Shown: positions 17,570 to 28,283 of the stretch, in pieces
Layout of the letters: every line of letters begins with the position of its first letter
Position numbering within the stretch: position 1 is the stretch's first letter
Assembly: GCA_947440575.1 (NCBI GenBank)
Contig: CANETF010000009.1
Coordinates: forward strand, 1-52,847
DNA from: Verrucomicrobiaceae bacterium
Lineage (GTDB): Bacteria; Verrucomicrobiota; Verrucomicrobiia; Verrucomicrobiales; Verrucomicrobiaceae
Length of the DNA: 52,847 bases
Direction of reading: 5' to 3'
The notes under the pieces: generated by a model
What the model saw: only the letters and a program-made list of their open reading frames with translations
Databases searched by the model: none
What the model was told of the DNA's origin: nothing
Translations under genes and position numbers: made by a program

Positions 17570-17636
17570 GCTCCCAAACCACCTCACAAAGAACAAAAAA
17601 CGGTTCCGGTCCACCCAACTCTCTTGGGCGTGACAC

Positions 17637-18062
17637 TCAACCATACGCCTCCAGAAACACCTCAGGCGTCATGACAGGCAGCGGGCACATCTGAAAATCA
17701 GCCGTGTTCCTGGTCACGAAAACCTCCGCCCGACCTGATATCGCTGCCGCCATTTGGAGCGCATCCTCGAAATCGGAAATACCATGGGTGCACCATCGGG
17801 CGGCTTCTTGATGCCCCACAGTCGGAACTTCCAAAAAGGCCAGTAGAGAATCCATCATCGCTCCAGTCTCGTCTGTTGAATGCTGGCGCCTGAAATAGTA
17901 GGCGACAATGGGCAGCGTATGCCAAGCCACCAGCCCGTGCTGCACCCCCTGATCACACAAATCTAAAAGTACATCGCTTGCCTGCTTTCCAGACCGCGGA
18001 GTGCCGTCAGCTTCAAGCACAATGCTATCGAGCAGAATATTGGCATCAAGCATGACTCTCAC
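17637..18062 (-). CDS. PIN-domain toxin, second pair
   Basis: A 141-residue PIN-domain protein, likely a toxin ribonuclease. Active-site style residues are MLDANILLDS near the N-terminus, SDFEDALQMAAA in the middle and TRNTADF near the C-terminus. The start is taken as GTG at 18062, which gives the usual short MRVMLDAN leader; the ATG at 18053 is an alternative. It follows a small gene (18069-18317) with a 6-bp gap, the layout of toxin-antitoxin pairs. It is not closely similar to the first PIN protein at 3125-3550. Confidence 0.82.
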   Translation of the reverse strand: MRVMLDANILLDSIVLEADGTPRSGKQASDVLLDLCDQGVQHGLVAWHTLPIVAYYFRRQHSTDETGAMMDSLLAFLEVPTVGHQEAARWCTHGISDFEDALQMAAAISGRAEVFVTRNTADFQMCPLPVMTPEVFLEAYG

Positions 18063-18068
18063 GACACG

Positions 18069-18317
18069 TCAACGCAGATGCTTCTCATTGATGTGGGAAA
18101 GCCAGGCGTCACCCGAGTCCTCAACCTTTTTTGCCGTTCCACCCCATCTCTTGATGAACCCGGTGGGATTCCTACCACCAGGAAAAGGCGCGCACGGAGG
18201 CGGTGTCTCGGCCAGTTCGAAAGAGATCAAGTCACCTTCAACGTGGAACTTCACCCAATGGTCACCCGCAGGGAGCCCAAGGGTACCCAAAGACGCATTT
18301 TTGGTGAGAACATTCAC
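18069..18317 (-). CDS. Putative antitoxin partner of the second PIN toxin
   Basis: An 82-residue protein (if the GTG at 18317 is used) directly upstream of a PIN toxin gene. The N-terminus VNVLTKNASLGTLGLPAGDHWVKF is beta-rich and may be an AbrB-like fold; the C-terminus ends DAWLSHINEKHLR. I do not recognise a named family. The frame also allows a GTG at 18335 (88 residues), but that codon lies inside the spacer of a good promoter, whereas the GTG at 18317 sits exactly where transcription should begin. Confidence 0.6.
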   Translation of the reverse strand: MNVLTKNASLGTLGLPAGDHWVKFHVEGDLISFELAETPPPCAPFPGGRNPTGFIKRWGGTAKKVEDSGDAWLSHINEKHLR

Positions 18318-18323
18318 AGAGCC

Positions 18324-18352
18324 AGAATACCTCACCTCAGATCAGGCGTCAA
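18324..18352 (-). promoter_or_regulatory. Sigma70-like promoter of the second toxin-antitoxin pair
   Basis: On the minus strand TTGACG (18352-18347, 5 of 6), a 17-bp spacer and TATTCT (18329-18324, 4 of 6). A GTG codon begins 7 nt after the -10 box, the same geometry as at the vapBC promoter. Confidence 0.55.
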
Positions 18353-18433
18353 TTACGAGGCAGGCGAGTTTGAAATGCTCTTTTCCTTTTGCACTCCAGG
18401 GTGCAAGGACGCCGCCAAGCAGCACTCTGACAG

Positions 18434-19162
18434 CTACCTTCCCTCCCGCGCCATCGCCCGAAACTTCCCCGGTGCCAGCCCCGCATAGCGGCTGAAATGC
18501 CTCGTGAACGCACTCTGATCGCACCACCCCGTCTGCAACGCGATCTCCCCCAAGGCCAAATCTGTCTCCCTCAACAGCCGAGTCGCCTCATCCAGTCGCA
18601 ACTTGTGCAGCATCTGCAGCGGACTCATCTGAAACAGCTTCTGCACCCGCTGCTCAAATTGATAAACACTCAACCCCGCCTTCTTCGCAATGTCATCAAT
18701 CCTCAAGCCCTCCGTGTATCGCGCCCGCATCATTTTCAAAGCCGCCGCCAACTCAGCAAAACCGCTCGCCTTGTCACTCGGCGCATTCAAATCCCGCGAA
18801 ATCCCTGTCACTCCCATAATGTGCCCATCTTCATCTCGGATCGGATACTTCGTCGTCAAACACCACCCCGCCTTCGCTCCCGGATAAAGATGCAACTCCA
18901 ACTGCTGCTCAACCTTTTTACCCAGTCTCAGCACCATCTCATCCTGCCTCGTGTAACTCGCCGCCAACGCCGCCGGATAAACCTCCCCTGGCCGCTTCCC
19001 AATCAGCTTCGCCTTATCCCCACCAGCACACCGGTCTGCCAGCGTCCGATTGACCACCACGTAACACCCCATCGCATCCTTGATGAAAAACACCACCTCC
19101 GGCAACGCATCAAACAGCGCCTCGATCACCGAATAATCCATCAGTTTGCCCGCGCCCATCAT
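18434..19162 (-). CDS. AraC-family regulator with N-terminal PAS domain
   Basis: A 242-residue transcription regulator. Residues about 8-125 form a PAS sensor domain (EALFDALPEVVFFIKDAMGCYVVVNRTLA ... YPIRDEDGHIMGVTGISRDL). Residues about 145-240 hold the two helix-turn-helix units of AraC proteins (RIDDIAKKAGLSVYQFEQRVQKLFQMSPLQ and LALGEIALQTGWCDQSAFTRHFSRYAG). It is divergent from the DapA-like gene with 120 bp between, so it most likely controls the following catabolic cluster. The PAS domain could sense a pathway intermediate; the ligand is unknown. Confidence 0.88.
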   Translation of the reverse strand: MMGAGKLMDYSVIEALFDALPEVVFFIKDAMGCYVVVNRTLADRCAGGDKAKLIGKRPGEVYPAALAASYTRQDEMVLRLGKKVEQQLELHLYPGAKAGWCLTTKYPIRDEDGHIMGVTGISRDLNAPSDKASGFAELAAALKMMRARYTEGLRIDDIAKKAGLSVYQFEQRVQKLFQMSPLQMLHKLRLDEATRLLRETDLALGEIALQTGWCDQSAFTRHFSRYAGLAPGKFRAMAREGR

Positions 19163-19184
19163 AGGGGAAATTCATTGCCAGAGA

Positions 19185-19252
19185 CTCGCCCAAAATGCAA
19201 TCATCACCTTTTGGCTGAAATGCCAGTGGATCGCAGACATTCCAATCAAGAC
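19185..19252 (+). promoter_or_regulatory. Candidate AraC-type operator upstream of the DapA-like gene
   Basis: The divergent region between the regulator and the DapA-like gene holds CTCGCCCAAAATGCAATCA (from 19185), AAATGCAA (19192-19199) and AAATGCCA (19218-19225) spaced 26 bp apart, and ATCAAGAC (19245-19252). Closely matching words (CTCGCCCAAATGCCATCA, ATCAAGAC) recur upstream of the epimerase gene at 21783-21804. Direct repeats of this kind suit AraC proteins. Confidence 0.4.
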
Positions 19253-19282
19253 CCTCCATCCATCCCGTTCCATCCTCCCCCC

Positions 19283-20176
19283 ATGAATCCATTCACCTGG
19301 CAAGGCGTCTTCCCCGCCGTCACGACTCAACTTCATCAGGATCAATCTCTCGATCTCGACGCCTCAGCCCATCACTTCGAAGCCCTCATCGACTCTGGCG
19401 CTTCCGGCCTCATCGTTTGCGGTTCGCTCGGCGAAAACCAAACCCTCTTGCCCGATGAAAAACGCGCCGTGGTCAAACGCGCCATCGAAGTCGCCGCAGG
19501 TCGTCTCCCCATCATCAGCGGCGTCGCCGAAATGAGCACCCGGGCCGCCATCACCTACATGCAGGACTGCGAAAAGCTCGGCGTCTCCGGCTTCATGATC
19601 ATGCCTCCCATGGTCTACAAAACCGATCCCCTCGAAACCCATCACTGGTTCCGAACCCTTGCAAAAGCCACCCCTCTTTCCTGGATGCTCTACAACAACC
19701 CCGTCGGCTATCACACCGATGTCACCCCTGAAATGTTCGTGCAACTCGCCGACATCCCAAACCTGCACGCCATCAAAGAAAGCAGTGCCAACACCCGCCG
19801 CATCACCGAACTCCGCAACCTCGTCGGCAACCGCTACCAAATCTTCACCGGCGTCGACGACCTCTTCCTCGAGTCTGCCATCCTCGGCATAGACGGCTGG
19901 GTGTGCGGCAGCGGCATCGCCTTCCCCAAAGAAAACCAACAACTCTGGAACCTCGCCCAAGCCGGTCGCTGGGACGAATGCCGCACCCTCTACCGCTGGA
20001 GCCAGCCCCTCATGAAGCTCGATACCCACGTCCACTTCGTGCAATACATCAAACTCCTCTGCCAGGAAACCGGCCTCGGCAAAGAATGGGTCCGCGAGCC
20101 CCGCCTCCCCCTCTCCGGCCCCGAACGCGACCACGTCCTCTCCATCATCCGCTCCGCCCTAGCCGCGCGCCCCTGA
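19283..20176 (+). CDS. DapA-family aldolase/deaminase
   Basis: A 297-residue class I aldolase-fold protein of the dihydrodipicolinate synthase family. Visible are the substrate-carboxylate loop CGSLGENQTL, the tyrosine in MLYNNPVGY, and the Schiff-base lysine in AIKESSANTRRI. Beside a hydroxyproline-epimerase-like gene and without lysine-pathway neighbours, the best guess is 1-pyrroline-4-hydroxy-2-carboxylate deaminase, which makes 2-oxoglutarate semialdehyde from D-hydroxyproline breakdown. Other DapA-family activities remain possible. ATG at 19283. Its end overlaps the convergent permease gene by 18 bp. Confidence 0.85.
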   Translation: MNPFTWQGVFPAVTTQLHQDQSLDLDASAHHFEALIDSGASGLIVCGSLGENQTLLPDEKRAVVKRAIEVAAGRLPIISGVAEMSTRAAITYMQDCEKLGVSGFMIMPPMVYKTDPLETHHWFRTLAKATPLSWMLYNNPVGYHTDVTPEMFVQLADIPNLHAIKESSANTRRITELRNLVGNRYQIFTGVDDLFLESAILGIDGWVCGSGIAFPKENQQLWNLAQAGRWDECRTLYRWSQPLMKLDTHVHFVQYIKLLCQETGLGKEWVREPRLPLSGPERDHVLSIIRSALAARP

Positions 20177-21664
20177 ACCCAGCTTCCTCCCCAGCAAATA
20201 CACCCCAAACGCCACCCCAAATCCCACAAACCACGTGTAGTGATACAGCCCCACCCAGAAAGCTGACACCGCCCCCTCCGGCACCACCTTCACCTGCACC
20301 AAAAACCCCGGCAAACTCGGCAGCACCCCAGCGACCAAAGCCACCATCGCCACCCAGCTAAATCCTTTGGTGTATCGATACTCCCCCTCCAAATCATAGA
20401 GCGCCACCAAGTCCAGCTTCCCCTTCCGCCACCCAAAGTAGTCCGCAATCAAGATCCCCCCAATCGGCCCAAGCAGCGCGCTATACGCCACCAGCCAAGT
20501 GAAGATGTAACCCTCCGGATCCGCCACCAGCTTCCACGGCATCATCAACACGCCAATCACCCCCGTGATGTACCCCCCCGCGCGAAACGAAATCAACTTC
20601 GGCGCCAAATTCGCAAAGTCATTCGCCGGACTCACCACATTCGCCGCAATGTTCGTCGCCAACGTCGCAATGCACAAAGCCACCATCGCCACCACCAGCA
20701 CCACCGGATTCGTAAACCGCGTCAGCACATCCACCGGATCCCAAATCGTCGTGCCATAAATGATCGTCGTCGCCGATGTCACAGCCACCCCGATGAACGA
20801 ATACAAGGCCATCGTCATTGGCAACCCCAGCGCCTGCCCGATCACCTGATCGCGTTGCGACGTCGCATACCTGGAAAAATCCGGAATGTTCAACGACAAC
20901 GTCGCCCAGAACCCAATCATCCCCGTCAACGCCGGAAAGAAGTAACCCCAGAACTGCCCCTCTTTCGCCCCACCCGCATCAAATGCCGATGGCTGAGAAA
21001 GAATCGGCCCGAACCCTCCCGCTTCACGATACGCCCACCCCAGCAGCACCAACCCCAGCGTGATCAACAGCGGCGCCTTAATGTTCAACAACACCCGAAT
21101 CGTATCGATCCCCCGATAAATCACCCACAGATTGATCCCCCAGAAGAACAAAAAACACGCCAACTGCGCCAGCGTGATCCCCAGCATAGGCATCACCTCA
21201 CCCGCCACCATCGACGGCACAAACACGCCCAAAATCTTGTAAATCGCATTGCCCCCGATCCACGTCTGAATCCCAAACCACCCGCAAGCCACCAGCGCCC
21301 GCATCAATGCCGGCACATTCGCTCCCAACGTCCCGAACGCCGCGCGGCAATACACCGGAAACGGAATCCCATACTTCGTTCCTGCATGCGCATTCAGGAT
21401 CATCGGCACCAGCACAATCAGATTCCCAAGAAAAATCGTCAGCACCGCCTGCCACCAGTTCATCCCACCCCCAATCAACGATGACGCCAGCATGTAAGTC
21501 GGAATGCACGCCGCCATCGAAATCCAAAGCCCCGCAAAACTCCCATACCTCCACCGCCGTTGTCCCGATGTCACCGGTGCCAGATCCTCATTGTAAAGGG
21601 CACTCGACTCCACCTTCACCAACTCACCAGCGGACAGATCAGCACAAATTTCAGCTTCTTTCAT
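20159..21664 (-). CDS. NCS1-family permease
   Basis: A 501-residue inner-membrane transporter of the nucleobase-cation-symport-1 family, which usually imports purines, pyrimidines, allantoin or hydantoins with H+ or Na+. About twelve hydrophobic segments are visible, with the family stretches [48 protein letters not shown] and [19 protein letters not shown]. The frame opens further to a TTG at 21703, but the ATG at 21664 is preferred. It lies inside the hydroxyproline-like cluster, so its cargo may be a pathway substrate rather than a nucleobase; that is inference. Confidence 0.88.
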   Translation of the reverse strand: MKEAEICADLSAGELVKVESSALYNEDLAPVTSGQRRWRYGSFAGLWISMAACIPTYMLASSLIGGGMNWWQAVLTIFLGNLIVLVPMILNAHAGTKYGIPFPVYCRAAFGTLGANVPALMRALVACGWFGIQTWIGGNAIYKILGVFVPSMVAGEVMPMLGITLAQLACFLFFWGINLWVIYRGIDTIRVLLNIKAPLLITLGLVLLGWAYREAGGFGPILSQPSAFDAGGAKEGQFWGYFFPALTGMIGFWATLSLNIPDFSRYATSQRDQVIGQALGLPMTMALYSFIGVAVTSATTIIYGTTIWDPVDVLTRFTNPVVLVVAMVALCIATLATNIAANVVSPANDFANLAPKLISFRAGGYITGVIGVLMMPWKLVADPEGYIFTWLVAYSALLGPIGGILIADYFGWRKGKLDLVALYDLEGEYRYTKGFSWVAMVALVAGVLPSLPGFLVQVKVVPEGAVSAFWVGLYHYTWFVGFGVAFGVYLLGRKLGSGARG

Positions 21665-21782
21665 AACGACACAGTCAGTGATATCCAACCAAAGACCCTT
21701 CAATCATCCCCGTTTCAAAGCAAATGTCCGGCCAATCTCAGACCTTCTTTTCCACTAGGCACCTTGGTCGATTTCAAAGCGC

Positions 21783-21829
21783 CTCGCCCAAATGCCATCA
21801 AGACTTCCCCCTCACTCCAACCCCATAAT
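21783..21829 (+). promoter_or_regulatory. Candidate activator site and -10 box of the epimerase gene
   Basis: CTCGCCCAAATGCCATCAAGAC (from 21783; key words AAATGCCA at 21790-21797 and ATCAAGAC at 21797-21804) is followed 19 bp later by CATAAT (21824-21829, 5 of 6 to TATAAT). There is no good -35 box; the repeated motif covers its place, as expected for an AraC-activated promoter. Confidence 0.4.
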
Positions 21830-21844
21830 CTTAAACTGCCACTC

Positions 21845-22708
21845 ATGACCCGCATCCCCATCATCGACTCCCACACCGGCGGCGAACCCACCCGCGTCGT
21901 CTTGAGCGGCATTTCGCCCGACCAACTCGAAACCTATCGCCGCGCCATAATCTGCGAACCCCGGGGCCATGAAGTCATCGTCGGTGCCCTGCTGGTGGAG
22001 CCTCAAGACCCATCCTGCGCCGCTGGTGTCATCTTCTTCAACAACGTCGGCCTTCTAGGCATGTGCGGCCACGGCATGATCGGCCTCATCATCACCCTCA
22101 AACACCTCAATCGCATCACCGCTGGCGAACATCGCATCGAAACCCCCGTCGGCATTGTCACCGCCACTTTGCATGCCGATGACCGCGTCAGCATCCGCAA
22201 TGTCCCCTCCTACCGAAAAGCCAAATCCGTCCGAGCAGGCAACGTCACCGGCGATATCGCCTGGGGCGGCAACTGGTTCTTCCTCGTCTCCGATCACGGT
22301 CTCGACCTGACCCTTCAAAACATCCCACAACTTACCCAAGCCAGTCTCAATATCCGCAAAGCCGTCCACACTGCAGGCTATCCCGAGGTCGATCACATCG
22401 AACTCTTCGCCCCACCCCAGCGCCCCGCCAACCACAGCCGCAATTTCGTCCTCTGCCCCGGTGGCGAATACGACCGCTCCCCCTGCGGCACCGGCACCAG
22501 CGCCAAACTCGCCTGCCTTGCAGCCGATCAAAAACTCGCCCCTGGCCAACCCTGGCGCCAGGAAAGCATCCTCGGCAGCGTCTTCGAAGGCACCTACGAA
22601 TCCACCGACAACGGCATCATCCCCACCATTACCGGCCAAGCCTTCATCACTGCAGAATCGACGCTCATCCTCGACCCAGCTGATCCGTTTCAAATGGGTA
22701 TTTCTTAA
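21845..22708 (+). CDS. Proline racemase family, likely 4-hydroxyproline 2-epimerase
   Basis: A 287-residue enzyme of the proline racemase fold. Both active-site cysteines are present: MCGHGMIG (about residue 75) and [14 protein letters not shown] (about 218), together with the N-terminal [12 protein letters not shown] and EPRGH. Two cysteines mean racemase/epimerase activity rather than trans-3-hydroxyproline dehydration, where they are changed. The protein is shorter than the usual 310-340 residues. It most likely converts trans-4-hydroxy-L-proline to cis-4-hydroxy-D-proline. ATG at 21845; the GH5 gene follows after 19 bp. Confidence 0.88.
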   Translation: MTRIPIIDSHTGGEPTRVVLSGISPDQLETYRRAIICEPRGHEVIVGALLVEPQDPSCAAGVIFFNNVGLLGMCGHGMIGLIITLKHLNRITAGEHRIETPVGIVTATLHADDRVSIRNVPSYRKAKSVRAGNVTGDIAWGGNWFFLVSDHGLDLTLQNIPQLTQASLNIRKAVHTAGYPEVDHIELFAPPQRPANHSRNFVLCPGGEYDRSPCGTGTSAKLACLAADQKLAPGQPWRQESILGSVFEGTYESTDNGIIPTITGQAFITAESTLILDPADPFQMGIS

Positions 22709-22727
22709 ACTCGCCCCATCCAACGCC

Positions 22728-23788
22728 ATGACCCGCTCCCTCCTCATCGCACTCCTCCTCTCGATCCAAGCTAAGGCGCTCGAACCCGTCCGCATTAGCA
22801 CCGATGGGACTCACTTTGTGCTTCAGCACTCCGGTATGCGTTTCACGCCCTGGGGCTTCAATTACCTCGGCGAGTTCGGCACCGTGTTTGAGGAATACTG
22901 GGCTGAAAAGTGGCCCGACATCGAACATGACTTCCGTGAGATGAAAACGCTCGGTGCAAACGTCGTCCGGGTGCATCTGCAACTGCCCACCTACATGTCC
23001 GCGCCTGACCAAATGCGTCCGGAGGCGCTGGAGCGACTGCGCCGCTTGCTCGATCTCGCGCGCGACACCGGTCTCTACCTCGACATCACCGGCCTCGGCC
23101 TCTACCGCATCAAGGACGTGCCTGCTTGGCTCGACTCACTCAACGAAGCCGACCGCTGGGAGGCACAGGCTTTCTTCTGGCGCGAGATCGCCCGTGTCTG
23201 CAAGGGCCACCCGGCCGTCTTTTGCCTCGATCTCATGAACGAACCCATCATCACCGAGCCCAAACCCGGCGAACCGGCCTGGCTCAGCGGCGAAATGGAG
23301 GGCTTCTTCTTCGTCCAACGAATCGCCAAAGAATTGAAAGGCCGCACCCAAATCGAGATCGCCACCGCCTGGGTTCGGCAGATGACCCAGGCCATTCGTG
23401 AGTCCAATCCCGACGCCCTCATCACCGTCGGCGTCATTCCTTGGGCTCAGGTGTGGCCAAATGCCAAGCCCATCTTCTACTCTCCCGAAGCCGCAAAACA
23501 CCTCGACTTCGTCAGCGTCCATTTTTATCCCCGCAAGGACCAGATCCCAGCCGACCTCGCCGCGCTCAAAGTCTATGACATCGGCAAACCCATCGTCATT
23601 GAGGAGACCTTTCCTTTGAGTTGCTCGCAGTCGGAGTTTGAACGTTTCATCGAGGAATCACGCCCCGTCGCCGATGGTTGGATCAGCCACTACTTCGGTA
23701 AATCCATCTCCGAGCACCAGAAACAAAAAGAGGAAATCAAAGACGCCCTCATCGCAAAGTTTCTGGAGTACTGGAGGGACCACAGACA

Positions 23789-23792
<4 letters not shown>
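22728..23792 (+). CDS. Exported glycoside hydrolase, GH5-like
   Basis: A 354-residue hydrolase with a signal peptide (about 1-17, LLIALLLSIQAKA). It is a TIM-barrel of the GH5/clan A type: PWGFNYLG, LGANVVRVHL, the acid/base glutamate in LMNEP (Glu172) and the nucleophile in IVIEETFP (Glu292 or 293), with VSVHFYP between. The substrate is unknown, possibly a beta-glycan or the sugar part of a glycoprotein. It lies 19 bp after the epimerase gene and overlaps the S9 peptidase gene by 4 bp (ATGA). Codon use has many more G-ending codons than nearby genes, which suggests a different origin. Confidence 0.85.
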
Positions 23793-25975
<2,183 letters not shown>

Positions 25976-26292
25976 GTGTCCATTCAATTCTCAATCTCTG
26001 CCCCATCGAAATCTCATCCTCATCTTCCCACGCTGTGGATCCAATAAACTGGGCATCAATACTCCTTTGAATTGATGATCGACCACCGTTAGCCCACTCT
26101 TGAAGTCAAGATCCAGCATCTCAACTGACGAAGCCTTTGGCAATGAGATCCGAGCTGCTGGAATCTCTCTCTGAGAATCGCGCTCGCCTGTCAATCCTTC
26201 CCTTTTTCACCCTTTTTCACTTTCCCCTTTCGACATTTCACTTTCAGCGCTCAAAGTTCCGCTCTCTAAGTTCAACGCTTCCCTTCCAAACC
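25976..26292. other. Gene-free gap before ribulokinase
   Basis: About 317 bp without a convincing gene. It is less GC-rich than its surroundings and ends in a pyrimidine-rich run with repeats of CCCTTTTTCA and TTTCACTTTC (26205-26250). It should hold the terminator of the peptidase gene and the promoter of the kinase gene, but I see no clear hairpin or -35/-10 pair. Confidence 0.4.
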
Positions 26293-27963
26293 ATGTACTC
26301 CCTCGGCATCGACTACGGCACCAACTCCTGCCGCTCCCTCCTCATCGACCTCACCAACGGCACCGAACTCGGCTCCGCCGTTTTCCCCTACCCCAGCGGT
26401 GAAATGGGTATTCTCCTCGATCCCAAAAATCCCCACGTCGCCCGCCAGAACCCCCAGGACTACCTCGACGGCCTCATCCACGTCGTCACCACTGCTATCG
26501 CTCAGGCCAAAGCTGCCAACACCGCCTTCGACCCCGCCGCCATCGTCGGCATCGGCCTCGACACCACCGGCTCCACTCCCATTCCCGTCAACCAAGCCGG
26601 CACCCCGCTCGGTCTCCTCCCCGAATTCGCCGACAACCTCAACGCCCAAGTCTGGCTCTGGAAAGACCACACCGCCCATGCCGAAGCCGCCGAGATCACC
26701 CAACTCGGCAACGAACAGCGCCCCCATATCATGGCCAAATGCGGCGGCATCTACTCCTCCGAATGGTTCTGGTCCAAAATTCTCCGCCTCCGCCGCATCG
26801 ATCCCGCCGTCTTCGCAGCCGCCTTCTCCTTCGTCGAACACTGCGACTGGCTCACCGCCGAACTCTCGGGTAACACCGATCCCCTCACCCTCAAGCGCAG
26901 CATCTGCGCCGCCGGCCACAAAGCCCTCTTCAGCTCCGAATGGGGCGGCCTCCCGGACAAAGAATTCCTCGCCCAACTCCACCCCGACCTCGCCGATCTC
27001 CGCGACCGCCTCTTCTCCGAAGCCCACACCTCCGACACCAAAGCCGGCAACCTCTGCCCCGCCTGGGCCGAAAAACTCGGTCTCAAACCCGGTATCGCCA
27101 TCGCCGTCGGCGCCTTCGACGCCCACATGGGCGCGGTCGGTGCAGGCATCAAAGAAGGCACCCTCGTCAAAATCCTCGGCACCAGCACCTGCGATCTGAT
27201 GATCGCTCCCACCGACAAACCCCTCGCCGACATCCCCGGCGTCTGCGGCATCGTCAACGGCTCCGTCCTCCCCGGCTTCTACGGCATCGAGGCCGGCCAA
27301 AGCGCTGTCGGCGATCTCTTCCTCTGGCTCGTCAACCACATCGTCCCCGAAAGCTACGGCACCACCATCGGTGAAAAATTCACCAACATGGAAAAAGCCA
27401 TGGCCACCCAAAAACCCGGCGCCTCCGGCCTGCTCGCGCTCGACTGGAACAATGGCAACCGCACCATCCTTGTTGACGTCCAACTCACCGGCCTCCTCCT
27501 CGGCCAGACCCTCCACACCGACGCCCACGAAATCTACCGCGCCTACATCGAAGCCACCGCCTTCGGTGCCCTCACCATCATCAAGCGCGTCGAAGAATAC
27601 GGCGTCACCATTGACGAAGTCATCAACACCGGTGGCCTCTCTATCAAAAATCACACCCTCATGCAGATCTACGCCGACGTCATCGGCAAGCCCATGAAGG
27701 TCAGTCAGTCCGAGCAGACCTGCGCCCTCGGCGCCGCCATCTTCGGAGCCGCGGCCGCTGGCATCGACACCATCGGCAATCTCCAAAAACGCGTCACCGC
27801 CACCCGCGACCTCGTCTTCCATCCCATCCCCGAAAACCAGGCCATCTACGCAGAGTTGTACACCCTCTATCGCACCCTCCACGATGCCTTCGGCACCTCC
27901 TCCTGGCATGGCACCCTCCACCCCATCATGAAGCGCCTCCTCGAAATCCGCTCCCGCGCTTAA
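26293..27963 (+). CDS. araB: Ribulokinase (FGGY carbohydrate kinase)
   Basis: A 556-residue kinase that phosphorylates L-ribulose with ATP in L-arabinose catabolism. The N-terminus has the phosphate-binding LGIDYGTNSCRSLLID, then GIGLDTTGSTPIPV, LWLWKDHTAHAEA-type VWLWKDHTAHAEA, GGIYSSEWFWSK, and in the second half GAFDAHMGAVGAGI, KILGTSTCDLM and GGLSIKNHTLMQIYADVIGKP. Length matches AraB. The ATG at 26293 starts directly before the phosphate motif. araA and araD are not in the window. A MITE-like element starts 4 bp after the stop codon. Confidence 0.93.
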   Translation: MYSLGIDYGTNSCRSLLIDLTNGTELGSAVFPYPSGEMGILLDPKNPHVARQNPQDYLDGLIHVVTTAIAQAKAANTAFDPAAIVGIGLDTTGSTPIPVNQAGTPLGLLPEFADNLNAQVWLWKDHTAHAEAAEITQLGNEQRPHIMAKCGGIYSSEWFWSKILRLRRIDPAVFAAAFSFVEHCDWLTAELSGNTDPLTLKRSICAAGHKALFSSEWGGLPDKEFLAQLHPDLADLRDRLFSEAHTSDTKAGNLCPAWAEKLGLKPGIAIAVGAFDAHMGAVGAGIKEGTLVKILGTSTCDLMIAPTDKPLADIPGVCGIVNGSVLPGFYGIEAGQSAVGDLFLWLVNHIVPESYGTTIGEKFTNMEKAMATQKPGASGLLALDWNNGNRTILVDVQLTGLLLGQTLHTDAHEIYRAYIEATAFGALTIIKRVEEYGVTIDEVINTGGLSIKNHTLMQIYADVIGKPMKVSQSEQTCALGAAIFGAAAAGIDTIGNLQKRVTATRDLVFHPIPENQAIYAELYTLYRTLHDAFGTSSWHGTLHPIMKRLLEIRSRA

Positions 27964-27966
27964 CCC

Positions 27967-28211
27967 CTAGCCTGACCTATTCATAAAAGTCGTAGCGAGA
28001 TGCAGCGAAAGCCCACAGCGGCAGCCGCAGCGTAGCGAAGACAGACAGCGAGGAACGAGCTGCCCGCAGGGTGCCGAAGGCATCAACGCGGGTGCAGTTT
28101 TGAAAGGCTGAGTGCATTTGTAAATGCTCGATGCCTTTCAAAACCAACCCAACGCCGCCAATGCGGGCTTACAGCAAGAAGCAGTAGAGTTTCATGGATA
28201 GGTCAGGCTAG
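27967..28211. mobile_element. MITE-like element with terminal inverted repeats
   Basis: A 245-bp unit bounded by 18-bp inverted repeats, CTAGCCTGACCTATTCAT (27967-27984) and its near-exact reverse complement (28194-28211; 17 of 18), with weaker similarity for a few more bases inward. The centre has a nested hairpin: GTTTTGAAAGGC pairs with GCCTTTCAAAAC, and inside it GCATTT pairs with AAATGC. There is no coding frame. The ends are CTAG, a palindromic tetranucleotide that could be the target. It follows the ribulokinase stop codon by 4 bp, so it may also end or shape that transcript. Confidence 0.7.
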
Positions 28212-28224
28212 CACCAAGAGGAGC

Positions 28225-28242
28225 GCGGACACTCCTGTCCGC
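28225..28242. repeat. Short palindrome GCGGAC...GTCCGC
   Basis: A 6-bp stem, GCGGAC (28225-28230) and GTCCGC (28237-28242), with the loop ACTCCT, right beside the MITE-like element and before the end of the convergent xseA gene. It may be a REP-type unit or a weak bidirectional terminator. Confidence 0.45.
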
Positions 28243-28283
28243 CATCATCAAAGCGTGCAGCCTCGACAGTCGTCAACTCACCT

